A stretch of 64,000 nucleotides of DNA from Margaritifera margaritifera (taxonomy: Eukaryota > Mollusca > Bivalvia > Unionida > Margaritiferidae). Each line of letters opens with the position of its first letter. Positions within the stretch are counted from its first letter, which is position 1. Shown here in pieces: positions 47,085 through 59,851 of the stretch. The stretch is taken from NCBI GenBank assembly GCA_029931535.1, contig JAQPZY010001596.1:372001-436000 (forward strand), given 5' to 3'. Position numbers and translations under genes: made by a program. Below the pieces are notes generated by a model, which was not told where the DNA came from, made no database searches, and saw only the letters and a list, made by a program, of their open reading frames with translations.

Positions 47085-50040
47085 GATTCTAAATATTTCA
47101 ATACTGTATTCTAAATGTTTTAATACTGTATTCTAAATATTTTAATACTGTATTCTAAATGTTTTAATACTGTATTCTAAATGTTTTAATACTGTATTCT
47201 AAATATTTTAATACTGTATTTATTCTAAATGTTTTAATACTGTATTTATTCTAAATATTTTAATACTGTATTTATTCCTAATGTTTTAATACTGTATTCT
47301 AAATGTTTTAATACTGTATTTATTCTAAATGTTTTAATACTGGATTCTAAATATTTTAATACTGTATTCTAAATGTTTTAATACTGTATAATAAATTTTT
47401 TAATACTTGATTCTAAATATTTTAATACTGTATTTATTCTAAATGTTTTAATACTGTATTTATTCTAAATGTTTTAATACTGGATTCTAAATATTTTAAT
47501 ACTGTATTCTAAATGTTTTAATACTGTATTTATTCTAAATGTTTTAATACTGGATTCTAAATATTTTAATACTGTATTCTAAATGTTTTAATACTGTATT
47601 TATTCTAAATGTTGTAATACTGTATTCTAAATATTTTAATACTGTATTCTAAATATTTTAACACTGTATTCTAAATGTTTTAATACTGTATTTATTCTAA
47701 ATATTTTAATACTGTATTCTAAATATTTTAATACTGTATTCTAAATATTTCAATATTGTATACTAAATGTTTTAATACTGTATTTATTCTAAATGTTTTT
47801 ATACTGTATTCTAAATATTTGAATACTGGATTCTAAATATTTTAATACTGTATTCTAAATATTTCAATACTGTATTTATTCTAAGTGTTTTAATACTGTA
47901 TTCTAAATGTTTTAATACTGTATTTATTCTAAATGGTTTAATACTGGCTTCTAAATATTTTAATACTGTATTCTAAATATTTTAATACTGTATTTATTCT
48001 AAATGTTTTAATACTGAATTCTAAATATTGTAATACTGGATTCTAAATGTTTTAGTACTTGATTCTAAATGTTTTAATACTTGATTCTAAATATTTTAAT
48101 ACTGGATTCTAACTGTTTAAGTACTTGATTCTAACTGTTTTAGTACTTGATTCTAACTGTTTTAGTACTTGATTCTAACTGTTTTAGTACATGATTCTAA
48201 CTGTTTAAGTACTTGATTCTAAATGTTTTAATACTTGATTCTAACTGTTTTAGTACTTGATTCTAACTGTTTTAGTACTTGATTCTAACTGTTTAAGTAC
48301 TTGATTCTAAATGTTTTAGTACTGTATTCTAACTGTTTTAGTACTTGATTCTAAATGTTTTAATACTTGATTCTAAATATTTTAATACTGGATTCTAACT
48401 GTTTAAGTACTTGATTCTAACTGTTTTAGTACTTGATTCTAACTGTTTTAGTACTTGATTCTAACTGTTTAAGTACTTGATTCTAAATGTTTTAATACTT
48501 GATTCTAACTGTTTTAGTACTTGATTCTAACTGTTTTAGTACTTGATTCTAACTGTTTAAGTACTTGATTCTAAATGTTTTAGTACTGTATTCTAACTGT
48601 TTTAGTACTTGATTCTAAATGTTTTAGTACTTGATTCTAAATGTTTTAGTACTGTATTCTTACTGTTTTAGTACTTGATTCTAAATATTTTGATACTGTA
48701 TTCTAAATGTTTTAGTACTGGATTCTAACTGTTTTAGTACTAGATTCTAACTGTTTTAGTACTTGATTCTAACTGTTTTAGTACATGATTCTAACTGTTT
48801 AAGTACTTGATTCTAAATGTTTTAATACTTGATTCTAACTGTTTTAGTACTTGATTCTAACTGTTTTAGTGCTTGATTCTAACTGTTTTAGTACTTGATT
48901 CTAACTGTTTTAGTACTGGATTCTAACTGTTTTAGTACTTGATTCTAACTGTTTTAGTACATGATTCTAACTGTTTTAGTGCTTGATTCTAACTGTTTTA
49001 GTACTTGATTCTAAATGTTTCAGTACTTGATTCTAAATGTTTTAGTACTTGATTTTAACTGTTTTAGTGCTTGATTCTAACTGTTTTAGTACATGATTCT
49101 AACTGTTTTAGTACTTGATTCTAAATGTTTTAGTACTTGATTCTAACTGTTTTAGTACATGATTCTAACTGTTTTAGTACTTTATTCTAACTGTTTTAGT
49201 ACTTGATTCTAAATGTTTTAGTACTTGATTCTAAATGTTTTAGTACTGTATTCTAACTGTTTTAGTACTTGATTCTAACTGTTTTAGTGCTTGATTCTAA
49301 CTGTTTTAGTACATGATTCTAACTGTTATAGTACTTGATTCTAACTGTTTTAGTACTTGATTCTAAATGTTTTAGTACTGGATTCTAAATCTTTTAGTAC
49401 TGTATTCTAGATGTTTTAGTACTGTATTCTAAATGTTTTAGTACTGGATTCTAACTGTTTTAGTACTTGATTCTAAATGTTTTAGTACTGGATTCTAAAT
49501 CTTTTAGTACTGTATTCTAGATGTTTTAGTACTGGATTCTGATTGTTTTAGTACTGGATTCTAAATGTTTTAGTACTGGATTCTAAATCTTTTAGTACTG
49601 TGTTCTAGATGTTTTAGTACTGGATTCTGACTGTTTTAGTACTGGATTCTAAATGTTTTAGTACTGGATTTTGATTGTTTTAGTACTGGATTCTAAATGT
49701 TTTAGTACTGGATTCGAGATGTTTTAGTACTGTATTCTAGATGTTTTAATACTGGATTCTGACTGTTTTAGTACTGGTTCAAAATGTTTTAATACTGTAT
49801 TCTAAATGTTTTAATACTGTATTTATTCTAAATGTTTTAATACTCTATTCTAAATGTTTTAATACTCTATTATAAATGTTTTAATACTCTATTCTAAATG
49901 TTTTAATACTCTATTCTAAATGTTTTAATTCTAAATGTTTTAATACTCTATTCTAAATGTTTTAATACTGTATTTATTCTAAATGTTTTAATACTCTATT
50001 CTAAATGTTTTAATACTGTATTCTAAATGTTTTAATCCCT
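47085..50040. repeat. 22-bp minisatellite, nearly 3 kb
   Basis: About 130 units of TTCTAAATGTTTTAATACTG plus GA/TA, with 26-bp variants carrying an extra ATTT. Three domains are visible. To about 48040 the units have AAATATTTTAATACTGTA. From 48040 to about 49780 they read AACTGTTTTAGTACTTGA. From 49790 to the end they return to AAATGTTTTAATACTCTA. Block-scale duplication is visible, e.g. 48105-48350 resembles 48390-48610. Confidence 0.96.
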
Positions 50041-50320
50041 TAAAGAATCAAAGCTAAAGCTCATAAACGGTATTAGTAAAAACAAGGAAATGTTGACGAT
50101 GCTTGTCTTCAGGTGTGCCTAACAGTGAAAGTTTGGTTTCGAATAATAAAATTGCCGCCTTAGTGCTTACTTTATATTCACTCACCAGACGTTGAAAAAT
50201 ACAGATGAAGTCAATCATACGTTCAAGGTTGAAAATAGGTATATAAATAACTTCTCACATTAACCAGCTGCAAGCAATCTATAAACATATGAGACAAACG
50301 AGAAACATAAAGAAGATATA

Positions 50321-50538
50321 ACCGTCTATACTCGCGTATAATCCAATACCAACTGCAAACTGTATAGACCCAGATCTGCCGTCGCATAATGCGCCGGCAG
50401 ATCTGGATCCATACAGTTTGCAAGGAATAATCAGTAGAACAAGCAACATAGACCCTGATCTGCCGGCGCATTATGGGACGGCAGATCAGGGTCTATGGTA
50501 TTTGCATTTGGACTCGATTATACACGAGTATATACGGT
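50321..50538 (-). mobile_element. Double-hairpin MITE, copy 2 (most complete)
   Basis: 218 bp with terminal inverted repeats ACCGTCTATACTCGCGTATA and TATACACGAGTATATACGGT. Two hairpins lie inside: TAGACCCAGATCTGCCG at 50370 and CATAGACCCTGATCTGCC at 50449, the latter with 18-bp perfect arms around a loop GGCGCATTATGGGAC-like centre. The hairpin order is reversed relative to copy 1. Confidence 0.88.
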
Positions 50539-51598
50539 AAGTACAAAAATAACTTTGGATCACGCATATGTCCATCAAGAAATGAAAACTACCAGTATAA
50601 TTTGCAAATTTATGCGTGCCATCGTAGTTTTAAAAAGTTCATGGCATAGCCTCTGTTAAACCACATTGGCTGTGCTAGAAAAAAATTGGTAGAGAAAAAC
50701 ATTCTTACTGAAAATTACTTTCGGAATCAATTTCTTAGACATGAATTTGATATATAGCAAGCACAATATTTTATATAAGCCTTTTTCTCTCTTTATTTTT
50801 CATCTAATACAGACTTCTTTAAAAACAGCGTTGTTATTGTTATCAGTTATATAAACAGAATTCAAATGCTTTAGCGTTATTCTCTGGAACATGTGTAGTC
50901 ACAGAGAAAATGTCAATGACAACTGTAATTTCCCGAAAATCCAAATATACCCTTTTCCCTATGATTACAACCACAGCTCCAAATTCAACATTATTTACTT
51001 TTATTTATTTTAAGGAAGTCAAAATGCACACAGTATATTTGTTTTTAAGGTCCAAGATCTTTTCAATCTTTGTCTCATGGAGAAAAATGGCACGGTTCGA
51101 ACTCGAACTATATATATATTAGTTAAAACATAAGTCAGTTTGGGAACAATCATGGAATCAGAAAGAAAAAATAGGAATATTAGTGATAAAATTTATTCAA
51201 TAACTTTAACACATGAAAACTAGTGGCTCCATGATAAATTCTGCATTCTTCAATTTAAAACATATAAATGCTACAATGTCAGTATATATGAATTTGTTAT
51301 AAATAAGGCAATGTCAATGAGGATTTTCCAAATGGACGATATTTACAATAGATGTCTCCAACTTTCAATAAAGAAAATGAAAAATTATGAAATTTCGTCA
51401 GTTACTTTTATGAATAAATAAACAAAAATGGAATCTATGTTACCTTTAGCATATTTTTTTTGTCGCAAGTATATAATATAAATGCCAGTTGAATTGGAAA
51501 CAAGTTATACAATTTCGTTACTGTTGTAACAAATGTGTTTGTTTATTCTTTGACAATATATTACTTGTATTTTTCTTATGTATATACTTTACTTTCAG

Positions 51599-51787
51599 TA
51601 AAGCCTCCTGGATCCAGACTCCCATCTTACCAACCTTTTGTTCATCAGTGTGAGAGACCGCCCAACAAATCATCTAAGACCATATATTACCCACAAGAAC
51701 CCACAACTATGCCATCCAATCAGGATCTTGTCTCTATAATTAATGATAGCACATATGTAGAGTACGATGAACATACGTATACTAATG
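51599..51787 (+). CDS. Receptor exon: extracellular stalk
   Basis: Exon of 189 bp with acceptor TACTTTCAG and donor GTAAGC, phase 1 on both sides, so it joins the CUB exon and the membrane exon in frame. The 63 residues are rich in Pro, Ser, Thr and Tyr and low in hydrophobics, with a single Cys (HQCERPP), two N-glycosylation sequons (NKS, NDS) and an acidic stretch YVEYDEHTY. No known domain is visible. By position it is a membrane-proximal stalk. The unpaired Cys could form an intermolecular disulfide (inference). About 18.7 kb of repeat-rich intron separates it from the CUB exon; other phase-1 exons could be hidden there. Confidence 0.72.
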
Positions 51788-52031
51788 GTAAGCAAAGAAT
51801 CAAGTATAATATCCTGTTAATATTTTAAGAATTATTTCGATTGTAGAGCAATACTTTTCTATTCCATACAAGTGTTTTGTTTTTTTCTTTCCTTTGTTTA
51901 AAAAGCTTTCATATACTTTGGTTAAGAAACATTACGAGGAAAAAAATGAAACAAATTAGCTTATCATAAACCGACGTCCGTCCATCAAAATAGCTGCATT
52001 TTATATGCGTTATGGATTCACTTGAAATGTA

Positions 52032-52205
52032 TACCGTATATACTGTTGTATAAGTCTTGTCGAGCGGCAAATAACATAGACCCTCGTTTACCGTGCCATA
52101 ATGCGTCAGTTGATCAGGGTCTAAGTTGCTTGTCCTACTGATTAATTCTATCAAACTGCATAGACCCAGATCTGCCGACTCATGTCATTATGCGGTCGGA
52201 ACCGA

Positions 52206-52210
<5 letters not shown>
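52032..52210 (+). mobile_element. Double-hairpin MITE, copy 3 (right end lost in (TA)n)
   Basis: Starts TACCGTATATACTGTTGTAT, carries a degraded first hairpin (ACATAGACCCTCGTTTACCG ... GATCAGGGTCTA) and a second starting CATAGACCCAGATCTGCCG, then runs into (TA)n at 52208 before the right terminus. Confidence 0.78.
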
Positions 52211-52262
<52 letters not shown>

Positions 52263-52288
52263 ATATATATATATATATATATATATTA
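52208..52288. repeat. (TA)n microsatellite
   Basis: TA run with one CTA interruption, between the third double-hairpin element and the Tigger remnant. Confidence 0.95.
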
Positions 52289-53078
52289 ATCGTTTGATCG
52301 ATCGAGAGAAAATCTTCAAAACCGAAACCTCGGTATACCTAAATTCCCTCAAGACCGATTTTGTTTGGTAGTCTCCAATGTTTCCTTTTTATATCATCGT
52401 TTTTTTTTTTATTGCTCCAGGAAACCGAAACCCATCAAAACCGAATTTCGAAGTACATTTGGATCCCAGATTTAAATTTTACACTAAAGAAAACGCCCCA
52501 TAAAGCCGAAACTCACTTCAAAGCTGGAAATATATTTCAGCTGCTAAATTCCCGAAACAGGTCGAAACAGATTAAATACAGTTAGCAAGTACTGTAGTAG
52601 GCTTATTAGTGGGATAAAGGCCTGGGAAATATCCAAAATGCACGCGAGGTAAAACAATACTTGACACGAGTGCCGACACAGACACAGATTAGGGCTGACA
52701 ATAGGCTAATCTGAAGTCTTTGCACCATACAAAGGAGCCTGCTTTCAAGTTGAATTATTAATAACTAAATGCTTGTAGGTAAGCCATTTAAGATACATTA
52801 TGTATATCTGCTTATTATCTAATTGTGATTGATGCTACTAATTTATATACTTGATCAATATAACATTTTGTGTTTGTTTGTTTGTTGCTTTTTAAAAATT
52901 AAATATCAGGGTTTTATTAACCTGGCATATGGCCTCGATCTTGATGCTTTACCGATGGAGACCGACAAAAAAGTATTCTAAAAGTTAGATTCACTCAATT
53001 GATTTTCAAGGGAGAAAAATTATTACATGCACGTATTTATGTAGCCATGACTGACAATTGTCTTCACTTCATGTCAAG

Positions 53079-53392
53079 ATGTCAGAACGACCAGCTAAGC
53101 GTCGTAGGATTGAACTATCCTTACAGGATAAAATCAGTATAATCAATGCGTATGAATCTGTGCCAAAACCTACATTAAGGAAACTAGGGGAAAATTCGGC
53201 ATAGGAACATCTACTGTTTCAGATATTCTAAAGTAAATGGAATTCTACAAGAATTAATTTGAAAACAATAGTGATGAAAACGAGGATCGTTTTACCAATG
53301 CCTGCAAAATTTGACAAACTGAATGAACTTGTGTGGCAATGGTTTAGCCAAGCTAGGATCAAAATATTCCCAAGTCTCAGGCCCTATAGTAT

Positions 53393-53395
<3 letters not shown>
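53079..53395 (+). pseudogene. Tigger/pogo transposase N-terminal fragment
   Basis: About 40 codons of HTH domain are open before a TAG. The CENP-B-type segment reappears in another frame after roughly 53290. There is no DDE catalytic core and no promoter-proximal context, so it is a dead remnant. Confidence 0.7.

Positions 53396-53434
<39 letters not shown>
53395..53434. repeat. (TC)n microsatellite
   Basis: About 20 TC units that cut off the transposase fragment. Confidence 0.95.
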
Positions 53435-53438
<4 letters not shown>

Positions 53439-53978
53439 CACATATGAGCTTAGAAAAAATTAATATTGTTTTTACATCTGCGACAACCTCAGGAAACCGA
53501 AAACCCCGCAGAACCGACTTTTTGGGGGGTCACAAGGGTTTTCGGTTTAGAGAGCTTTCACTATATATATATATATATATATATATACACGCTAATCAAT
53601 CAATATTTCATAGATCATTTTTTTCAGTCAATCCAGTTGCTGCTAACTCTGATCAGGATAAGGGAGACCCATGGCGACAGGTGACAATCTTGCGTATGTA
53701 TTCTTCTTGTATATCTCCCCTTAATTTCTGCGCTTAAAAATTATTTTTAATTTACTGAGAACTTTTTGTGTCCAGTACCCGGAGGCATTGAGATAGTTTG
53801 ATAATAGGCATAAATGCGATCAAATCTTTCGCAGAGAATCAATATCATTAAAACAACTCATTCGTTTGGAGAAAAAAAATTATCGTATGTTAAAAACCGT
53901 CACGATACATGTAAATTTTAAACTGCTTTCTTATTTTAAATAAGAGAGATAGATGCATATATGTCTCTAAATCATACG

Positions 53979-54198
53979 CAACGTATATACTCGTGTATAG
54001 TCAGTTCCATCTCCAAATTACATTGACCCAGATCTGCAGTCACATAATGCACTGGCAGATTTGGGTCTATACAGTTTGTTAAGAGCAGTTAGTATAACAA
54101 AGCAGTATAGAACCTGATTTGCGGCGCAATATGCGATGGCATATCAGGGTCTATGTTGTTTTCGGTGGGACCCGACTTATAAGCTAGTACATGCGGTA
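53979..54198 (-). mobile_element. Double-hairpin MITE, copy 4
   Basis: About 220 bp, from GTATATACTCGTGTATAG to GACTTATAAGCTAGTACATG then CGGTA. Both hairpins are present with several mismatches (GACCCAGATCTGCAG ... CTGGCAGATTTGGGTC, then GAACCTGATTTGCGG ... TATCAGGGTCTATG). Confidence 0.82.
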
Positions 54199-54417
54199 GC
54201 TGGAATTTCTGAGCAACGAATATAAGTATTGCATATTGCATTAGAAAACTTGATCCTTACTTAGTGTGTAAAACCATGAATGGTTTCTTCTTCTCTCACT
54301 CCTCCCAAACAAAGAGAGTATTTCTAGCAATGATAATTAAATATTAATTAAAAAAAAAACATATTCTTTTAGCAAGGTAATTTCAGTCATTTATAAGAGT
54401 CATTGCATTTTAAGATG

Positions 54418-54632
54418 TGTTTATGTACGCGTCCAGTTAGAGCGGATCAAGCATTGTCACTGACACAATCTGTTTATGTACGCGTCCAATTAGAGTGGAT
54501 CAAGCATTGTCACTGATACAACCTGTTTATGTACGCTTCTAATTAGCGTGGATCAAGCATTGTCACTGACACAACCTGTTTATGTACGCGCCCAGTTAGA
54601 GTGGATCAAGCATTGTCACTGACACAACCTGT
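54418..54632. repeat. 53-bp tandem repeat, four copies
   Basis: Copies of GTACGCGTCCAGTTAGAG, then GATCAAGCATTGTCACTGAC. Confidence 0.93.
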
Positions 54633-54639
54633 TCAAAAT

Positions 54640-56044
<1,405 letters not shown>

Positions 56045-56075
56045 TGCATGTTACCTTTTAATTTAAAAGGAAAAT

Positions 56076-56126
56076 TGATTAACGCACACACACGCACAAA
56101 ACACACACAAACACACACACATATAG

Positions 56127-56172
<46 letters not shown>

Positions 56173-56173
56173 T
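56076..56173. repeat. (CA)n(TA)n(TG)n microsatellite
   Basis: CA-rich run, TA run, then TG. This is again a self-complementary order, 35 bp after the previous one. Confidence 0.9.
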
Positions 56174-56275
56174 GAACACAAACCATTCTTATTTCTTCCT
56201 TGCTTGTGAGCTGCGAACCAATTGCACTTTGACAAGTAAAAGGTAACATATATTCCTATAAATCATGCTAGACCT

Positions 56276-56482
56276 TTTGCTGTCTTTTGCACAAACTTTA
56301 GTGTCGTAACTGTTCTTTGCCGTGTTTTGTATAAACTTAAGCGATGTAACTGTTCTTTGCTGTTTTTTATACAGTCTTTAGTGTCGTAACTGTTCTTTGC
56401 TGTCTTTTGTATAAACTTTGGTGCCGTACCTGTTCTTTGCTGTCTTTTATACAAACTTTAGTGTCGTAACTCTTCTTTGATT
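56276..56482. repeat. 40-bp tandem repeat, five copies
   Basis: Units of GTGTCGTAACTGTTCTTTGC then TGTCTTTTGTATAAACTTTA. Confidence 0.9.
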
Positions 56483-56489
56483 ACCGTAA

Positions 56490-57770
56490 ACTTTGCATTT
56501 TTTATAGACATTGCTATAGATGTTTTGTTTGGTGTCAAGCTTAGACACGTTAAACAATCAGCATATCGTAGTCCAGATGTTTATTATTGTACAGTCCACA
56601 CCTGAAACTGCATGAATTCATTTAAAGTCTGATAAGCAATTGCTACTCTGATAATAATGGCGATAACTTTGTCTGGATCAAATGTTGTTCCTGAACCTAA
56701 TTGGTACTTTCCTGAAAAAAGCAATTTCCCTCTTTTGCCGGGGATGGCGTTAATAACACGTAAGCAATATTAAATGTAACACTCTTTGTGATAAATTATG
56801 CCAAAATGGACAGTATATTCTCCAGTGTGCGCCCTTTTTCCAGTTAGCACAGTAAAAATCAAAAGGGTGGAGTCTGACTTCGGCAACGTGCCGTAAATCG
56901 CGCACAAATAATGACCATCTAACTCGTTTGCAATCTTGTGCTCTGTGCGTCATTCTTTAAGTCATCCAGATGCCTTATCATAAGAATCAGACGAACCGGC
57001 AAGGTTATCGATAATCAAGATTAGCTCTTGTTTTGATGTATTTCAGAGGGAAGGAATCGTAAGGAATAAATATACTGAAATTAATGACGATAACAAAAGA
57101 GGCCTTGCCTCAACGTCTTATACGTGAATGAGGGTGATAACTCGGTCGTCCAAGTGTAAAGAATGCATAAGAAAATACTGATAAAAGTGCCAAATAAAAA
57201 GGTTGGCTCAACAATTGATAACATAATAATTAAAAAAGAGAAAGATTTCATTTTTTTTTCCAACTGTCCAATTTGAAAGAGAAAATCCATGACGGAGTTG
57301 TGTGTAGGCACTAATGTTATTTCAATTCTTATCTGTAGACATATTTATCTTGAATAAAAACAATAATTTAGCACGAACAAAATTAATGCGGTAGTTTAAA
57401 GGAATTTGATATAAATATTTATAATTATGGTGATCTAAGAAGCAAAAGAGTATCCATAATATGTGATGAAATAATAGGCGGGGTCCCCTGAAAGTGAGAA
57501 GGGTCCCATTCCACCCAGGGAATCATAAAGAACCACTTTCTTTGGAAAGCTGAAAAAAAGCTGGTCGAAGAAACATAAGAGGATTAAACGTATTTTGTTT
57601 TTTCTTCTACTTCTCATTTGCATGCTCCCAAAGGAGATTATTGGTCTTGCTTGGTTTTTCACCGCAAACCTGGCGCTTTCTCGACGTTCGACAGGTAAAC
57701 GCAACAAAGACGAAATTGAAGTTATAGATAGAAGTCAATTGGTATTTAAGAAAGAATATGTTCCTGTGAT
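56490..57770. other. Intron sequence, nothing recognised
   Basis: Short open frames on both strands without domains; no support for an exon. Confidence 0.45.
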
Positions 57771-57775
57771 CCTTG

Positions 57776-57938
57776 TAAATAAGCCGTATGGTGTATGATT
57801 TAAGTAAAAGAAAGCACCCAGAAAGAGATACCGGTGTTACATGTAACACTGTACACGTAAATAATCCGTATGGTGTATGATTTAAGTAAAAGAAAGCCCC
57901 CAGAAAGAGATACCGGTGTTACATGTAACACTGTACAA
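57776..57938. repeat. ~81-bp tandem duplication containing a 16-bp palindrome
   Basis: Two copies with GTATGGTGTATGATTTAAGT. Each contains the perfect palindrome GTGTTACATGTAACAC (first at 57834-57849). Confidence 0.9.
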
Positions 57939-58085
57939 CTTATTTTGCTTAAACGAAACTTTTAAAAGGTTCATGTTTTATAGTATTCTCAAAGACATTA
58001 CGTCTTAACTTGAAGGAATTTGAAACAACATCATCAGTAGATATTTTTCCATTTTAACTTTGTAGCTCTCATTCATTTCTTTGTA

Positions 58086-58225
58086 TGCGATGTTTTAATT
58101 ATAAAGCTCATAAATTTCAGCCTCAGGATAAACTGTTTTGAATTTAAAATGTAGGTTTGTATGTTTTAATTATAAATCCATCCTTTCAGCCTCAGGATGA
58201 AACGTTTTGAATTTAAAATGCAGGT
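58086..58225. repeat. ~70-bp tandem duplication
   Basis: Two copies of ATGTTTTAATTATAAA ... TTTCAGCCTCAGGAT ... GTTTTGAATTTAAAATG. Confidence 0.85.
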
Positions 58226-58740
58226 TTGTATGTATATCTAATTTGGATACCTAGTTCCAAAAGAGATTCCAAATGATCCAAATCGATGCCAACAAAAACA
58301 CACTGTATATTCCTGTCCCAGATAAGGATAAGCTTATAAGTTTATCATAATCTGCATTTATGCCTGTTTGCTAGCTGAATATACCATTTGTGCTTCCTTT
58401 TAAATACTTTTTATTGCTTCCCTTGCATTTATCCGTTTAATTGTCTCTTCCCTACAAGAAGTGAATATTTTTTAGCTGTAAACAAAACATGAGTACCATA
58501 AACCATATGCTACAGTTTTGAAGCAATGAAAACCTGCACGTGACAGTTATGGAATCTGTTTATGCCTAAATTGGAGGAACTATCAACAGCTTAAAAACAA
58601 GGATGGTATTTTCGTTCTAAAAGATTAAAAATCTGAACGGCGAGTATATTGTAAGTTTTAGGTCTGGAATATTTTCATTTTGTTTGCAAAACACGTCTGT
58701 TCTGAAAACAAATCATGTCAATGTATTTTACTTATTTCAG

Positions 58741-58816
58741 GTGTTGTGGTAGCGAATATATTTCTTGGACTGCTCATAATGGGACTCGTCATTTCCTTGG
58801 CATATGTTTGTTACAG
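58741..58816 (+). CDS. Receptor exon: transmembrane segment
   Basis: A 76-bp exon starting after TTATTTCAG and ending before GTAGAG, a weak but plausible donor. It enters in phase 1, matching the stalk exon (G+GT = Gly), and leaves in phase 2, matching the tail exon (AG+A = Arg). It encodes about 24 uninterrupted hydrophobic or small residues, starting GVVVANIFLG and ending AYVCY just before an Arg. This is a single-pass membrane helix with a positive residue on the cytoplasmic side, giving type I topology. The Cys-Tyr at the inner boundary could be palmitoylated (inference). A (TG)n(AG)n microsatellite begins 12 bp inside the next intron. Confidence 0.8.
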
Positions 58817-58828
58817 GTAGAGCATATT

Positions 58829-58831
58829 TGT

Positions 58832-58880
<49 letters not shown>
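58829..58880. repeat. (TG)n(AG)n microsatellite
   Basis: Begins 12 bp after the splice donor of the membrane exon. Confidence 0.93.
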
Positions 58881-58996
58881 TTTGTGGCAAAAAGGGGTCG
58901 TGAGCTTAGTAAATACGCTAAAATATTAACCACAAATTTTGCAATCACTTCAGTTAAAGGTTTAGTTTATGTTTTATCAATTTGATTTTAAAGACG

Positions 58997-59002
<6 letters not shown>

Positions 59003-59058
<56 letters not shown>
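59003..59058. repeat. (TA)n microsatellite
   Basis: About 28 TA units in the intron before the tail exon. Confidence 0.95.
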
Positions 59059-59061
<3 letters not shown>

Positions 59062-59851
59062 CGATTAAAACTGTTATCATGTCTGTTAAAAGAAAACTTT
59101 TATGTTGTAATTTGATCTTTTGTTTACGCACAATATTTTTTATTAGGACAATTAATGAGAGATAGATCTTTTCGTTTGAGTAATACAATTGTTACTATCG
59201 CTGGAATCCTATATTGTGTCGGTCAGTTTTTGAATGTATGATTAGTTTGGAAATGTACATATAATATTTGATCTTTTCCATAAAGTGAATACTGCTTGCG
59301 ATGAAAACAATATATATGTTCTGGCTTGGTTTTCTTCGCTATTTTTTTTTTTTTTATTTTTTTTTATTTTGGGGGGGGGGGGGTATTATTCAAACCAATT
59401 TCACAATGGATGGATATAAAGTCATATAACTTTTCTCCAGGATCTATAATTGCTGCTGGGTTTTCCGATAATATCAATAACAAAAAACCTGATAATAAGG
59501 GTCAATTTTAAAGAAACATATTTAAATTAATGTGAATTTGAAACTCCTAATCAAAACAGAATAGTATGTTTTGTGTATGTCTCATAGTGTCCTTTTTTCT
59601 TAAGATTTATTTTCCTCACTCCCAATTAGTTTCTTAAAAGACCCATCTTCTTAACGTTTGGTCAGCATTCACGAGACGTGCTGAAAACCAACTTCCTTGA
59701 TACATGAAAAATGAGCCTTGTATTGCTATTTGTAAAACGATAACTACAGTTTTCAGGACTATGTGTAATATGGCATCTTGAACGCTTTATTTGTTTAGCT
59801 AAAATTTCATTCTGATTGCCTGCGATATTTATGCTTCTTTAATTGTTTTAG

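Larger units (their letters stand above)
52300..53575 (+). mobile_element. Decayed pogo/Tigger-family DNA transposon
   Basis: A transposase N-terminus is visible from ATG 53079: MSERPAKRRRIELSLQDKIS, NAYESVPKPTLRKLGE, then frame breaks, and NELVWQWFSQARIKIFP. This is the psq/CENP-B-type helix-turn-helix part of Tigger-like transposases. The catalytic DDE part is absent, replaced by (TC)n at 53395-53434. To the left (52310-52570) and right (53490-53565) the sequence repeats AAACCGAAAC-type motifs. Read inward from the right it gives CTCTCTAAACCGAAAACCC, typical of Tigger terminal repeats. (TA)n tracts flank both ends. The limits are approximate. Confidence 0.65.

Noticed and set aside
47085..50040. 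CRISPR-like array
   Set aside because: Units abut with no unique spacers, and the genome is eukaryotic; it is a minisatellite.
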